Below, piece by piece: positions 6,654 through 14,576 of a stretch of 15,992 nt of DNA. The notes beneath the pieces were generated by a model that saw nothing but the letters and a program-made list of their open reading frames with translations, was not told where the DNA came from and ran no database searches. The first letter of the stretch is position 1. Every line of letters starts with the position of its first letter. A program made the position numbers and the translations under genes. The stretch comes from JAISGQ01 sp045536305 (lineage in GTDB: Bacteria > Bacillota > Clostridia > Oscillospirales > Acutalibacteraceae): positions 1 to 15,992 of the forward strand of contig JAZSNH010000020.1 in the NCBI GenBank assembly GCA_045536305.1, read 5' to 3'.

Positions 6654-9182
6654 TTATTCGTAGTTAAGGGTACCGCCCTGAGATGCAACAAACTGATCCC
6701 ACTCAGCATCGGTGTAGTTGTAGGTCATAAGCTCAAGTCCGCCGTAACCGTACATGATGTTGTAATCCTGAGTGTAGTAGTTTGCCTGATAGCTGAGCAT
6801 TGAGCAGATGGTGGAGGAGCAGAGAGGAATACGATATACGAAGTTGAGGAGACGCTCTTCCATTTCTGCAAGGATCTTAAGCTTTGTCTCGAAGGACTTG
6901 TTTGCAAGATCGCCGGAACCGACCATGCAGCCGGACCACTCTTCCCATGTCTTTGTTATCTCCTGACCTTCAACAGTAAGGGTCAGGGTCTCGGTAGCGG
7001 GATTCCAGCAGCCGAGCTCGTTGATCTGGCCTGCATACTGGACAGTATCACAGTATACCTGGAAGTTACGGAAGGGATAGAATGCTGCGCCGCCCCATGC
7101 ACCGTAGCCTATTGCATACTCGCCTGCAGGAACATCGCCATAACGGTCGGGGATATTGCCGACAGGCTCGATGGTGATCTTACCAAAACCTGAGCCCTGT
7201 GCTGCAGCATTGAGGTACTTCTCAATAAGAACTGCACACTGGTTGTCGGAGGAGGTGAGAGCACCCTTTGCCCAACCGATACGGATATGAATGTCTTCGC
7301 CTGCAACATAGAGACCCTCAGCTACGAGCTCATCGCAAGCGGTCTTCATCAGCTGCTGAGCGATGGTAAGGTTGTAGCCGTTGATGGAATCATGAGCTGC
7401 CTTAAGATTCGGATAAGGAGTGCCTTCGCCGTACTTGACATCGTAGAAGTTGCAGATAGCCTGCATTGCGGGCTCGGAGTTGCGGTAAGAGGATGTCGGA
7501 TCGTTGTAGACATCGTAGTAATAGAGGCTGTTGAGCAGAGAATATGCGGGCAGATAACCTGCGGTTGCGCCTACAAATTCGTCACGGTCAATACCCATGG
7601 ACATTGCCTTACGGAAGCTGTGGTTAGAAAGAACAATAGAGTTCTTGTTGCCCTTGGAGATATCCATTTCCTTAAGTGCATCAATACCTGTATTGAAGAA
7701 GAAGGACATGGTGTAGGTCTCCGGAGCCTTATAAAGCTGATCGGAAACTGCATAGGTGGGAAGGTCGTCTGCAGAAGGAGCCCACTCGGTAAGGTCGCCC
7801 TTAAGGAATGCCTGCTTTGCAGCGTCATCGTCCATAACGTCGATGACGACCTTGGTGGTCTGGTATGCCTGCTGCTGCTCACCGTCTACAAGATAATCGG
7901 TAACAGCATAGAGATAGCCGCTTTCGGTCTTCTTATATGCATAGTAGTTTTCGTTTCTTGTGAAAACGATCTGCTTTGCATCCTGAAGGGACTCGATCTT
8001 ATAAGGACCGTAGGACATGGAGGTCTCCTTGGAGGTGCAGTAGTCGGTAGTTACAAGCTCACCGGAGGTGTCCTTGCCTGCCTCGTAAAGATCCTCATAA
8101 ACCAGCCAGTTGGAGGTGCAGGAGGTAAGGAAGTAGTTGAAATCGATCTGAGACTGGGTGACGTAACGGATGGTGTAATCGTCAACCTTATAGCAGCCTA
8201 CTGTCTTGTCGTAATCTGCAAGGTCAGCAACTTCGCCTTCGTTGACCCAGAGAGCTTCCATGAAGAGCTCGGTCTGCTCCTGCTCGGACAGAGTTGCCCA
8301 ATCGATGCCGAAGGGTGCGAGGCAAGCGCCTACGAGTGCCTTAGCGGTATCGAGGTTCTCCGCGGTAACGGGAGTATAGCCGTATGCATTTGCGCCTGCG
8401 CTGATAGCAGCAAGCTCATCAGCACCGGGAGCACCGTAGGTGTTTACAAGATCAGCGAGAGTGTAAGCGGCGAGGGTCATCTCGGTTGTGTTAGTGTGAA
8501 TGTAAACATTGCCTGCATCAATACCTGCTGCGAGATCGTAGGAATAATCAGCAACATCGGTATAAGGTGCTACAGCAGGCTTATATATGGGAGAACCGGA
8601 CTGATAGTATGTGTTGCCGCCTGCTACTGCGGATTCACCGCTGTAGTAGAGGTTTGCACGATAGTTCTTCATTTTGGGATCGAGGAGAGCCTTCATGGAG
8701 TAGATGTAAGTATCGGCATTGATGGGTGTGCCGTCTTCCCACTTCATGTCGGGATTGAGCTTGATCTCAAATACAAAGCCTGCATCGGTGGTTCCGATGG
8801 TTGCACCCTCAGGAAGGGTTACTTTGTACTTGACAAGGTCGTCGTGATGCTCAGCGGTAACGTCGGTCACGCTTTCAGCTGCAACCATTATCCACTGATA
8901 AACGCCGTTTTCGGAGTCCTTTACGGACATTGTGCAGAGAGGTGCAGAGATGTAGGAAAGGATAGAATCATCTGCGTTTGTTTCCCATGAATGGGGGTTC
9001 CAGTTGCTTCCGAGAGCAGTGGAATAGGAGTGATAAGTGAAGTCGCCCTCAACAATATCAACTACCGGGGGCTCTACTGCATCGGTAGCAGAGGTAACGG
9101 GAGTTTCTTCCTTCTTGTCTGCACAGGCAACGAGAGAAACGAGCATTACTACTGCAAGCAGTATTGCAAGGATTTTTTTCAT
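6654..9182 (-). CDS. oppA: Oligopeptide ABC transporter substrate-binding lipoprotein OppA (long form)
   Basis: This is the extracellular peptide receptor that feeds OppBCDF. The N-terminus is a lipoprotein signal: MKK, a hydrophobic core, then lipobox LVAC with the lipid-carrying Cys at 20. An acidic, Pro/Thr-containing linker follows. The family 5 solute-binding signature WEDGTPINADTYIYSMKALL is at 148-167, and SYGPYKIESL with FTRNENYY (390-414) is the second conserved block. At 842 residues it is far longer than the usual 500-600. Much of the excess appears to be an Ala/Asp/Tyr-rich segment around 200-330 between these blocks. The ATG at 9182 has an ideal AAGGAGG 7 bases upstream (9190-9196). 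It is the first gene of the operon, behind a near-consensus promoter. Ligand specificity is not predictable; peptide is the default, but other family 5 ligands (nickel, glycosides) exist. Confidence 0.88.
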   Translation of the reverse strand: MKKILAILLAVVMLVSLVACADKKEETPVTSATDAVEPPVVDIVEGDFTYHSYSTALGSNWNPHSWETNADDSILSYISAPLCTMSVKDSENGVYQWIMVAAESVTDVTAEHHDDLVKYKVTLPEGATIGTTDAGFVFEIKLNPDMKWEDGTPINADTYIYSMKALLDPKMKNYRANLYYSGESAVAGGNTYYQSGSPIYKPAVAPYTDVADYSYDLAAGIDAGNVYIHTNTTEMTLAAYTLADLVNTYGAPGADELAAISAGANAYGYTPVTAENLDTAKALVGACLAPFGIDWATLSEQEQTELFMEALWVNEGEVADLADYDKTVGCYKVDDYTIRYVTQSQIDFNYFLTSCTSNWLVYEDLYEAGKDTSGELVTTDYCTSKETSMSYGPYKIESLQDAKQIVFTRNENYYAYKKTESGYLYAVTDYLVDGEQQQAYQTTKVVIDVMDDDAAKQAFLKGDLTEWAPSADDLPTYAVSDQLYKAPETYTMSFFFNTGIDALKEMDISKGNKNSIVLSNHSFRKAMSMGIDRDEFVGATAGYLPAYSLLNSLYYYDVYNDPTSSYRNSEPAMQAICNFYDVKYGEGTPYPNLKAAHDSINGYNLTIAQQLMKTACDELVAEGLYVAGEDIHIRIGWAKGALTSSDNQCAVLIEKYLNAAAQGSGFGKITIEPVGNIPDRYGDVPAGEYAIGYGAWGGAAFYPFRNFQVYCDTVQYAGQINELGCWNPATETLTLTVEGQEITKTWEEWSGCMVGSGDLANKSFETKLKILAEMEERLLNFVYRIPLCSSTICSMLSYQANYYTQDYNIMYGYGGLELMTYNYTDAEWDQFVASQGGTLNYE

Positions 9183-9206
9183 TATATTTCCTCCTTAAAA
9201 TTTTAA

Positions 9207-9252
9207 CAATTTGTGAAATTCACCTCGCTAAAGCGTCAAAATGCACAAATTG
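9207..9252 (-). promoter_or_regulatory. Inverted repeat in the oppA 5' leader
   Basis: CAATTTGTG (9207-9215) and CACAAATTG (9244-9252) are a perfect 9-base inverted repeat. A small CGCT-AA-AGCG hairpin (9226-9235) lies in the 28 bases between them. The block sits just after the predicted transcription start and before the oppA ribosome binding site, which remains outside the stem. It could be an RNA stem or a repressor operator; no known regulator consensus is recognised. Confidence 0.5.
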
Positions 9253-9262
9253 AGTTGTATAC

Positions 9263-9291
9263 ATTGTACCTTATTTAACCTAAATTGTCAA
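9263..9291 (-). promoter_or_regulatory. Sigma-A type promoter of the opp operon
   Basis: The -35 TTGACA (9286-9291, perfect) and the -10 TACAAT (9263-9268, five of six) are separated by exactly 17 bases. Transcription would begin near 9256, leaving a leader of about 73 bases before oppA. The remaining bases up to the CPBP terminator at 9510 are AT-rich and show no gene or other recognised site. Confidence 0.85.
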
Positions 9292-9509
9292 ATGCTTTTT
9301 CGTTTATCCTTTAACAATTTCGAACTTTCAGAGCAAATCACCAAAATTCCTGTCAGTATATTAGCATATCCGACAATAAGATTCAATGTGTATATTATTC
9401 CTTTCAGCCGCATGGCGACTGTGCTGCTTTAAAATTCATTCAATTGTTATTCTTTTCTGTGCAGCTTTTCAAAAACATGGATATTTATGTAAACAGCGTT
9501 TCTCACGAC

Positions 9510-9545
9510 AAAAAAGACAGCCCAAGGCGCTAAGCTCAGGCTGTC
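9510..9545 (-). terminator. Rho-independent terminator of the cca-CPBP unit
   Basis: On the minus strand GACAGCCTGAG pairs with CTTGGGCTGTC (11 bases including two G-U pairs) around an 8-base loop, followed directly by TTTTTT. It begins 9 bases after the CPBP stop codon and separates this unit from the opp promoter. Confidence 0.88.
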
Positions 9546-9553
9546 ACTTTTGT

Positions 9554-10324
9554 TTATTTTACAATATACTGCAGCATCAGCGGCAAAAGTGTCGCCACTA
9601 TGTTATTGACCGCATGGAGAAGTATTCCCGAGAAAATATTCTTCGTTTTGTATACACATACCGCAAAGATTATACCCATGGGAAGATAGCTTGCGAGATA
9701 TACAAGCTCGGTTATATCCTGATTTGCGATAACAGCCGGATATACATGCATTCCGGCAAACAGCAGAGCAGAGATGATGCATGCGGGGATCGCGGTCCAT
9801 TTGTGCTTTCTGCTCATAAGACCGCGGAAGAGCAGTCCGCGGAAGAATACTTCCTCGATTATAGGAGCACACAGGCAGGACATGAACATCATTATTGCCA
9901 GAGATTCTTCCGCATAGCTCGATGCGGTGTCCTGATTGACACTGGTGGGATCGGTTTTGAATATTCCGACAACCAGACGGCTTACCATATTGAATGAGAG
10001 GATTCCAAAATATCCGAGATAAACAGTCAGAAGCCAGATATATTTCGGTCTCTGCTTTATCGCTCTCTTAAAGCTTGCAAGAAGATACTTTCCGAAAACA
10101 AGAAGAACGATGGCAAGCATTATGGCATAGAATATAAGATTGAAATACAGATTGCTTATCACATAACCCAATTTCACTTCGATAACAGCCGAAACAAACG
10201 AAAGCAAAAGGCTAAGTCCTATCATATATACGGGAAGGAGTATAAATCCTACCAATATACCGCGTTTGCTCAGTACGACCTCGCCGTCATCAAGTATCCT
10301 GTGAAGTGATTTTTTGTTTTCCAT
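9554..10324 (-). CDS. CPBP family intramembrane glutamic endopeptidase
   Basis: This 256-residue membrane protein belongs to the CPBP (CAAX protease and bacteriocin-processing, Abi) family. Several hydrophobic helices are visible (roughly 21-49, 58-83, 96-121, 143-156, 178-193, 207-226 and 231-253). The three active-site motifs are present: EEVFFRG at 157-163, FAGMH at 189-193 and HAVNN at 237-241. The residues expected for catalysis (E157, E158, R162, H193, H237) are therefore intact. Family members cleave membrane-associated substrates or act in bacteriocin self-immunity; the substrate here is unknown. I start at the ATG at 10324 because AGGGGTG lies 6 bases upstream. An in-frame GTG at 10333 falls within that ribosome binding site. 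It lies 12 bases after cca and is probably co-transcribed with it. Confidence 0.88.
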   Translation of the reverse strand: MENKKSLHRILDDGEVVLSKRGILVGFILLPVYMIGLSLLLSFVSAVIEVKLGYVISNLYFNLIFYAIMLAIVLLVFGKYLLASFKRAIKQRPKYIWLLTVYLGYFGILSFNMVSRLVVGIFKTDPTSVNQDTASSYAEESLAIMMFMSCLCAPIIEEVFFRGLLFRGLMSRKHKWTAIPACIISALLFAGMHVYPAVIANQDITELVYLASYLPMGIIFAVCVYKTKNIFSGILLHAVNNIVATLLPLMLQYIVK

Positions 10325-10336
10325 TTCAAGCACCCC

Positions 10337-11668
10337 TTAGTTAATTATTGATCTTACTTTTTTCAGCAGTATTTCACGCTCATTGGGCAGATCGTTTTCG
10401 ATTACCTCAGTGAGCAGATCGTCCAGTATCTCACCGACACGCTTGCCCGGCGGAACTCCGAGGGAAATAATATCTCCGCCCCGAACCGCCAGCTGCTTTA
10501 AAGTACAGCATGTGTTGCTTTTTACCGCCGCCTCAAACAGCATGTCAAATTCGTTTATCTTGTCAAGTCTTTGCCTTGCGGAATCGGGCGTATGCGCGGC
10601 TGCATCCGCTTTCATAAGGCACAGCACATCTCTGAGAAAGTCCGCGCCGTATTTTCTTATCCTGCGCTTTACCACCACCGGCAGAGGAGTTATGTTCAGA
10701 TGATGAAGTCTGACAAGATTTGTCACCCTGCTGCGTGTAAACGAATCGGGTCTGAGCCTTGGCCAGATGCGGTTTAGCAGATATGCCCCGTGAGGCTCAT
10801 GGCTGTAAAAATGTCCTCTTCCGTCATTGCCGATAAAAAATTTATCAGGCTTTCCAAAATCGTGAAAAAGCGCTGCCAGCCTCAGTATTGGCTCAGGCTT
10901 TATATTCTCCATCACATCAATGGTATGTCCTAAAACATCCTTCGTATGATACGGGCTTTTCTGTTCAAAGCCGCTGAGCTTCGATAGGCCGGGAAGCACA
11001 ATATTCAGAACATCGTGATATTCTCTTATGACCCTTCCCGCATTTTTTCCGCACACAAGCTTTTTCAGCTCTTCGAATATCCGCTCGCCTGCAATATTAT
11101 TGAGCAAACAGCGCTTTTTTCTCAGCGCTTTTGCTGTCTGTTCTTCTATATCAAATCCGAGAACCGATGAAAATCTAAGCGCGCGCATGATACGCAGGGC
11201 ATCCTCGGAAAAGCGTTTTTCTGCATTGCCCACCGCGCGTATTATTTTATTCTCTATATCCCGCTTTCCGAAAAAAGGGTCTTTTATTCCTCTTTTCGGG
11301 TTGTATGCTATGGCATTGCAGGTAAAGTCTCTTCGTGAAAGATCCTCCTCAAGCGTTACGCCGAAGGCAACAGAATCGGGGCGTCGAGTATCGGAATAAT
11401 CGCCGTCGGAGCGGTAAGTTGTTATTTCTATATGAGCACCGTTATATACCACCGTGACTGTACCGTGTTTTATCCCTGTGGGAATCGATTTTTTATCGCT
11501 GAATACTTTCATGGTGTCCTCCGGCAAAGCCGATGTACAGATATCCCAGTCTGATATCTCTCGCCCCATTATGCTGTCTCTCACACAGCCTCCCACAACG
11601 TATGCCTCATATCCCGATTTCTCAAGCCTTTTCAGCACCGCGGCGATATTTTCGGGCAGTTGTTCCAT
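10337..11668 (-). CDS. cca: CCA tRNA nucleotidyltransferase (class II, with HD domain)
   Basis: The enzyme adds or repairs the 3' CCA end of tRNAs using CTP and ATP. The nucleotidyltransferase head shows VGGCVRD (25-31) and the metal-binding pair D40/D42 in SDWD. RRDFTCNAIAY is at 112-122 and RFSEDALRIMRALRF at 152-166. An HD domain follows (HDFGKPDKF, H269 and D270), as in many Clostridia-type enzymes, where it can give phosphohydrolase activity. The length of 443 residues is typical. Alternatives are poly(A) polymerase or separate CC- and A-adding enzymes. In Firmicutes with one such gene, the full CCA activity is the usual reading. The ATG at 11668 has GAGGTG 6 bases upstream plus a second GGGAGG touching the start. 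The gene has its own promoter behind the ribF terminator. Confidence 0.93.
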   Translation of the reverse strand: MEQLPENIAAVLKRLEKSGYEAYVVGGCVRDSIMGREISDWDICTSALPEDTMKVFSDKKSIPTGIKHGTVTVVYNGAHIEITTYRSDGDYSDTRRPDSVAFGVTLEEDLSRRDFTCNAIAYNPKRGIKDPFFGKRDIENKIIRAVGNAEKRFSEDALRIMRALRFSSVLGFDIEEQTAKALRKKRCLLNNIAGERIFEELKKLVCGKNAGRVIREYHDVLNIVLPGLSKLSGFEQKSPYHTKDVLGHTIDVMENIKPEPILRLAALFHDFGKPDKFFIGNDGRGHFYSHEPHGAYLLNRIWPRLRPDSFTRSRVTNLVRLHHLNITPLPVVVKRRIRKYGADFLRDVLCLMKADAAAHTPDSARQRLDKINEFDMLFEAAVKSNTCCTLKQLAVRGGDIISLGVPPGKRVGEILDDLLTEVIENDLPNEREILLKKVRSIIN

Positions 11669-11690
11669 CCTCCCACCTCTTTTCCATTCT

Positions 11691-11719
11691 ATTGTAACAC
11701 ATAAAATCCTATATGAAAA
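11691..11719 (-). promoter_or_regulatory. Promoter of the cca-CPBP unit
   Basis: Minus-strand -35 TTTTCA (11714-11719, four of six) and -10 TACAAT (11691-11696) are 17 bases apart, and TGT before the -10 makes it an extended -10. Transcription would start near 11684, about 16 bases before cca. The -35 coincides with the U-tract of the preceding terminator. Confidence 0.6.
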
Positions 11720-11746
11720 CCACGTAATTTAAAAAATTACGTGGTT
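11716..11746 (-). terminator. Terminator of the infB-ribF operon
   Basis: AACCACGTAATTT (11718-11730) and AAATTACGTGGTT (11734-11746) form a perfect 13-base stem with a 3-base loop. On the minus strand it is followed by TTTT, two of which can pair in the stem. It lies about 40 bases after the ribF stop. The A/T content of the upper stem and the short U-tract make termination likely but perhaps partial. Confidence 0.6.
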
Positions 11747-11784
11747 ATTACTTTTTATATAGTGAAATTTTTTCTTTTCAGCGG

Positions 11785-12690
11785 TCAGGGCGCAGTCTTT
11801 TTTGTTTCTCCGAACAGCGCGCGTGATTTTTCGCCGTCTGCGAAAATAGCTTCCTTCAAAGCTTCGATAGACGGAAACTTCTTCTCCGGTCTTAGAAATT
11901 TTATCAGGCTGACCTTTACCATCTGTCCGTAGAGATCACCGCTGTAATCACATATCCATGTTTCGCTAAGAGGAGTGTCCGTGCCCACTGTCGGCTTTAC
12001 TCCGATGTTTGTTACCGCACAATATTCTTTGCCGTTTATTTCCGCTGTAGATGCGTACACACCGTATCGCGGACATATAAAGCCTTCTGGGAAATTCTGA
12101 TTTATTGTCGGTGCTCCAAGAGTACGTCCGAGCCTCTTTCCGCCTACCACCTCAAGCTGATATCCAAAAGGTCTGCCAAGCATCTTTGCCGCACTTTCCA
12201 TATCACCCTCATCAATAAATTCACGTATTGAGGTTGAGCTGACGTATTTGCCGTTTATTTCCACCGGTGCAAGCACTGTACACTCGATGCCGTGATCTTT
12301 GCACAGCTTTTCAAGCAGCTGTGCGTCACCCTGCGCTCTGTGTCCGAAACGATAATTAAACCCGCAGGCGACATGTCTTGCGCCAAGTTTTTCGGCAAGT
12401 ATCTCACGGACAAATCTTTCGGCAGAAAACGAGCATATTTCAGAAAAATCGGGTTCGCAAAGCAAGGAGACTCCGAGAGATTCAAATATCCGTTCGCGCT
12501 CTGAATCGGTGGTTATATATCGGTCATCGCCCTTTTTGAGAGAGCCTCTGCCGAATGTGAGGACGCAGGTTTTAAGCCCTTCCTTTTTTGATGCATCGAT
12601 AACGGCAGTGTGACCCTTGTGCAGTGCATCGAACTGACCGAGAGCAACAGAGGTATTATTATGTTTTTCAGACAGGGAAATTTTCTGCAA
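11785..12690 (-). CDS. ribF: Bifunctional riboflavin kinase / FAD synthetase RibF
   Basis: RibF converts riboflavin to FMN and FMN to FAD. The N-terminal adenylyltransferase domain shows VALGQFDALHKGH (15-27), equivalent to the GFDGVHxGH nucleotide motif, then GFNYRFGHRAQGD (110-122) and SSTSIR (151-156). The C-terminal flavokinase domain shows KRLGRTLGAPTIN (185-197), RYGVYA (209-214), NIGVKPT (228-234), the SETW block with E243, and LRPEKKF (267-273). The TFDPHP stretch typical after the first strand is replaced by TFGRGS, a variation in the adenylylation half. At 301 residues the length is normal. The start is a TTG at 12690 with AGGAGGG 8 bases upstream, overlapping the truB stop; no in-frame ATG lies near. 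It is the last gene of the operon. Confidence 0.92.
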   Translation of the reverse strand: MQKISLSEKHNNTSVALGQFDALHKGHTAVIDASKKEGLKTCVLTFGRGSLKKGDDRYITTDSERERIFESLGVSLLCEPDFSEICSFSAERFVREILAEKLGARHVACGFNYRFGHRAQGDAQLLEKLCKDHGIECTVLAPVEINGKYVSSTSIREFIDEGDMESAAKMLGRPFGYQLEVVGGKRLGRTLGAPTINQNFPEGFICPRYGVYASTAEINGKEYCAVTNIGVKPTVGTDTPLSETWICDYSGDLYGQMVKVSLIKFLRPEKKFPSIEALKEAIFADGEKSRALFGETKKTAP

Positions 12691-12703
12691 AAGGTTGTCC
12701 CTC

Positions 12704-13606
12704 CTAACAGAACAGCTTTTTTATCTTTATCTCTTCCGATTCAAGCATTACCGTTCCAAGGGCTAAAAATTCACCGTTCGGGGCGATAAGGCGAACCCTT
12801 TCGCCTTCCTTTTCAGCATTGAACCGATGCAGTCTGTCAAGAGACAATGCACCGCCGTTTTTTACTCTGAATGCCTGAGGTTCCGAAATATGCACCGCCC
12901 TGAAGCCCACGAATATATCTCCTATAGGTCTTAAGCGTTCGTAAAGTTTGTCCTCTGATGCAAGCGCCTTTGCTTCGGAAAGCGTTATGGAATCCGATAC
13001 GGTATATCCGCAGGCGTTTGTTCTCCTGAGCGAAGAAACCGCCGCGCATGTTCCGAGCGAAGCGCCTATATCAGCTACCAGAGATCTGATATAGGTACCC
13101 TTTGAGCAGCGGCAAAGAAGCTCTCCCTCGCCGCTTTCCTCGTTATAGGAAATAAGCTCAAGCTTTTTTATCTGCACCTGTCGTTTTGGACGCTCAACCG
13201 TCTGTCCGCTTCGGGCGATGTCGTAAAGTCTTCTGCCCCCCACCGATACAGCCGAGTACATTGGCGGTATCTGGGTTATCTCACCGCGAAACACACAGAG
13301 CTTTTCAAGCAGTTCGGCCTTTCTGACCGATACCTTTTCCTCTCTTACCGTTTCTCCCCAGATATCGAGTGTCGAGGTTTCAAGACCCAGCCGAAAACCC
13401 GATATGTATTCCTTATCGTGATCGGGAAGCAGATCTGCCGCTCTTGTGGCTTTTCCCACAAGAATAGGCAGAACGCCCGTTGCCATAGGGTCGAGCGTTC
13501 CTGTATGTCCTATCTTTCTTGTTTTAAGCAACCCGCGCATTACCGCGCAGACATCGAAGGAGGTAAACTCCTGAGGCTTGTCGATTATAAGGATTCCGTC
13601 ACTCAT
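12704..13606 (-). CDS. truB: tRNA pseudouridine(55) synthase TruB
   Basis: TruB isomerises U55 to pseudouridine in the T-loop of tRNAs. The start GILIIDKPQEFTSFDV is the family N-terminus. The catalytic motif HTGTLDPMATGVLPI contains nucleophile Asp39. KEYISGFRLGLETSTLD and the GTYIRSLVADIGASLG block (RNA-binding and active site) follow, and the C-terminal part from about 240 resembles a small PUA-like domain. At 300 residues the length fits. The ATG at 13606 overlaps the stop of the upstream phosphoesterase (ATGA), and GGAGAG lies upstream, so translation is probably coupled. The placement between nrnA and ribF is the common Firmicute order. Confidence 0.95.
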   Translation of the reverse strand: MSDGILIIDKPQEFTSFDVCAVMRGLLKTRKIGHTGTLDPMATGVLPILVGKATRAADLLPDHDKEYISGFRLGLETSTLDIWGETVREEKVSVRKAELLEKLCVFRGEITQIPPMYSAVSVGGRRLYDIARSGQTVERPKRQVQIKKLELISYNEESGEGELLCRCSKGTYIRSLVADIGASLGTCAAVSSLRRTNACGYTVSDSITLSEAKALASEDKLYERLRPIGDIFVGFRAVHISEPQAFRVKNGGALSLDRLHRFNAEKEGERVRLIAPNGEFLALGTVMLESEEIKIKKLFC

Positions 13607-14550
13607 ACGTAACTCTCCAGAACCTTACGCATTTCGATCTTTGCCATGTCGAGGTCACCCGGTATGGTACAGCCCGAGGCCGCCGCATGGCCGCCGCCTC
13701 CGAAATGTCTGCATATCTCGCTGGCATTTATCCCTTGCAAAGTTCTCAGCGATACCTTATATCCTCCGTCACACTGACGGAATGTAACACCTGCCAAAAC
13801 ACCCTCGATCTGTATTGCGATCGACGCTATATTTTCAAGATCGCCCTCTCCTGCGCCGGCAGAGCTTATCATTTCCTCGGTCAGCGTTACGACTGCCGCC
13901 TTGCCGTCGAACCAGTATTCGAGTGTTTTATACAAGCCTCTTTCTATCTCTATCCTGGCTTTGGACTTCGTTTCAAACATGATCTTATTAATCGATGCTG
14001 TGTCGACCCCTATTTCAAGAAGCTCCGCAGCCAACTTCATCGTGCATGCGGTGGTACTGCTGTACCTAAAGCAGCCTGTGTCCGTTGATATCGCGGTATA
14101 TATGGCTTCTCCCATTTTTATATCGGGGGAAACTCCAAGCTGCTTGATAAGTTTCCACACTATCTCTCCTGCCGCGGCAGCACTGCTGTCGAGCAGAAGA
14201 TTTTCGGCGTATCCGGTGTTTGAGGCGTGATGGTCGATGCAGAGGAACACTCTGCTGCCGTATTCCTTTTCGACCGAAGTGCCAAGCAGCTTTGCATCTG
14301 CAACGTCTACCGCTATAACATTTTCGGTTCTGAAGCTTTCACCCTCCAGATCGGAATATATGAATTTGTATTTTGAGGGAATTATATCCGCACACATTAC
14401 ATTTGCTTTTTTTCCGCATGCGCGAAGAGCCCGGCACAGAGAAAATGCCGAACCGATGGTGTCGCCGTCGGGATAGCGATGACAAAGTATGAGATATTTG
14501 TCTTTGCTAAGCAAAAGCTCAGCCGCATGCTTTACAGATATTTTTTTCAT
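13603..14550 (-). CDS. nrnA: DHH/DHHA1 phosphoesterase, NrnA-like (oligoribonuclease / pAp phosphatase)
   Basis: This cytoplasmic DHH-family phosphoesterase probably degrades very short RNAs (nanoRNA) and may dephosphorylate pAp, as Bacillus NrnA does. Metal-binding motifs are in order: HRYPDGDTIGS (H24, D28, D30), VDVAD (D82), IDHHAS (D106-H107-H108) and DTGCFRYSS (D157). The C-terminal DHHA1 domain ends with GGGGHAAASG (about 284-293), which binds substrate. At 315 residues from the ATG at 14550 the length matches NrnA. A TTG at 14571 in the same frame would add seven residues. I prefer the ATG, although its AGGGAG site is about 11 bases away, a long spacing. The gene sits between rbfA and truB and overlaps truB by 4 bases. 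Confidence 0.88.
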   Translation of the reverse strand: MKKISVKHAAELLLSKDKYLILCHRYPDGDTIGSAFSLCRALRACGKKANVMCADIIPSKYKFIYSDLEGESFRTENVIAVDVADAKLLGTSVEKEYGSRVFLCIDHHASNTGYAENLLLDSSAAAAGEIVWKLIKQLGVSPDIKMGEAIYTAISTDTGCFRYSSTTACTMKLAAELLEIGVDTASINKIMFETKSKARIEIERGLYKTLEYWFDGKAAVVTLTEEMISSAGAGEGDLENIASIAIQIEGVLAGVTFRQCDGGYKVSLRTLQGINASEICRHFGGGGHAAASGCTIPGDLDMAKIEMRKVLESYV

Positions 14551-14576
14551 GACGTGACCGTCTCCCTGCAATAGGT

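Noticed and set aside
7287..8990. A 567-codon open frame on the plus strand opposite oppA
   Set aside because: It mirrors oppA in a codon-biased region, shows Cys/Val/Ile-rich low-information protein with no recognisable domain, and lacks a ribosome binding site. The oppA motifs on the other strand are clear.
9301..9509. AT-rich stretch upstream of the opp promoter as a CodY-type operator or small gene
   Set aside because: No good match to a CodY box or other operator I know and no open frame with a ribosome binding site could be found by eye.
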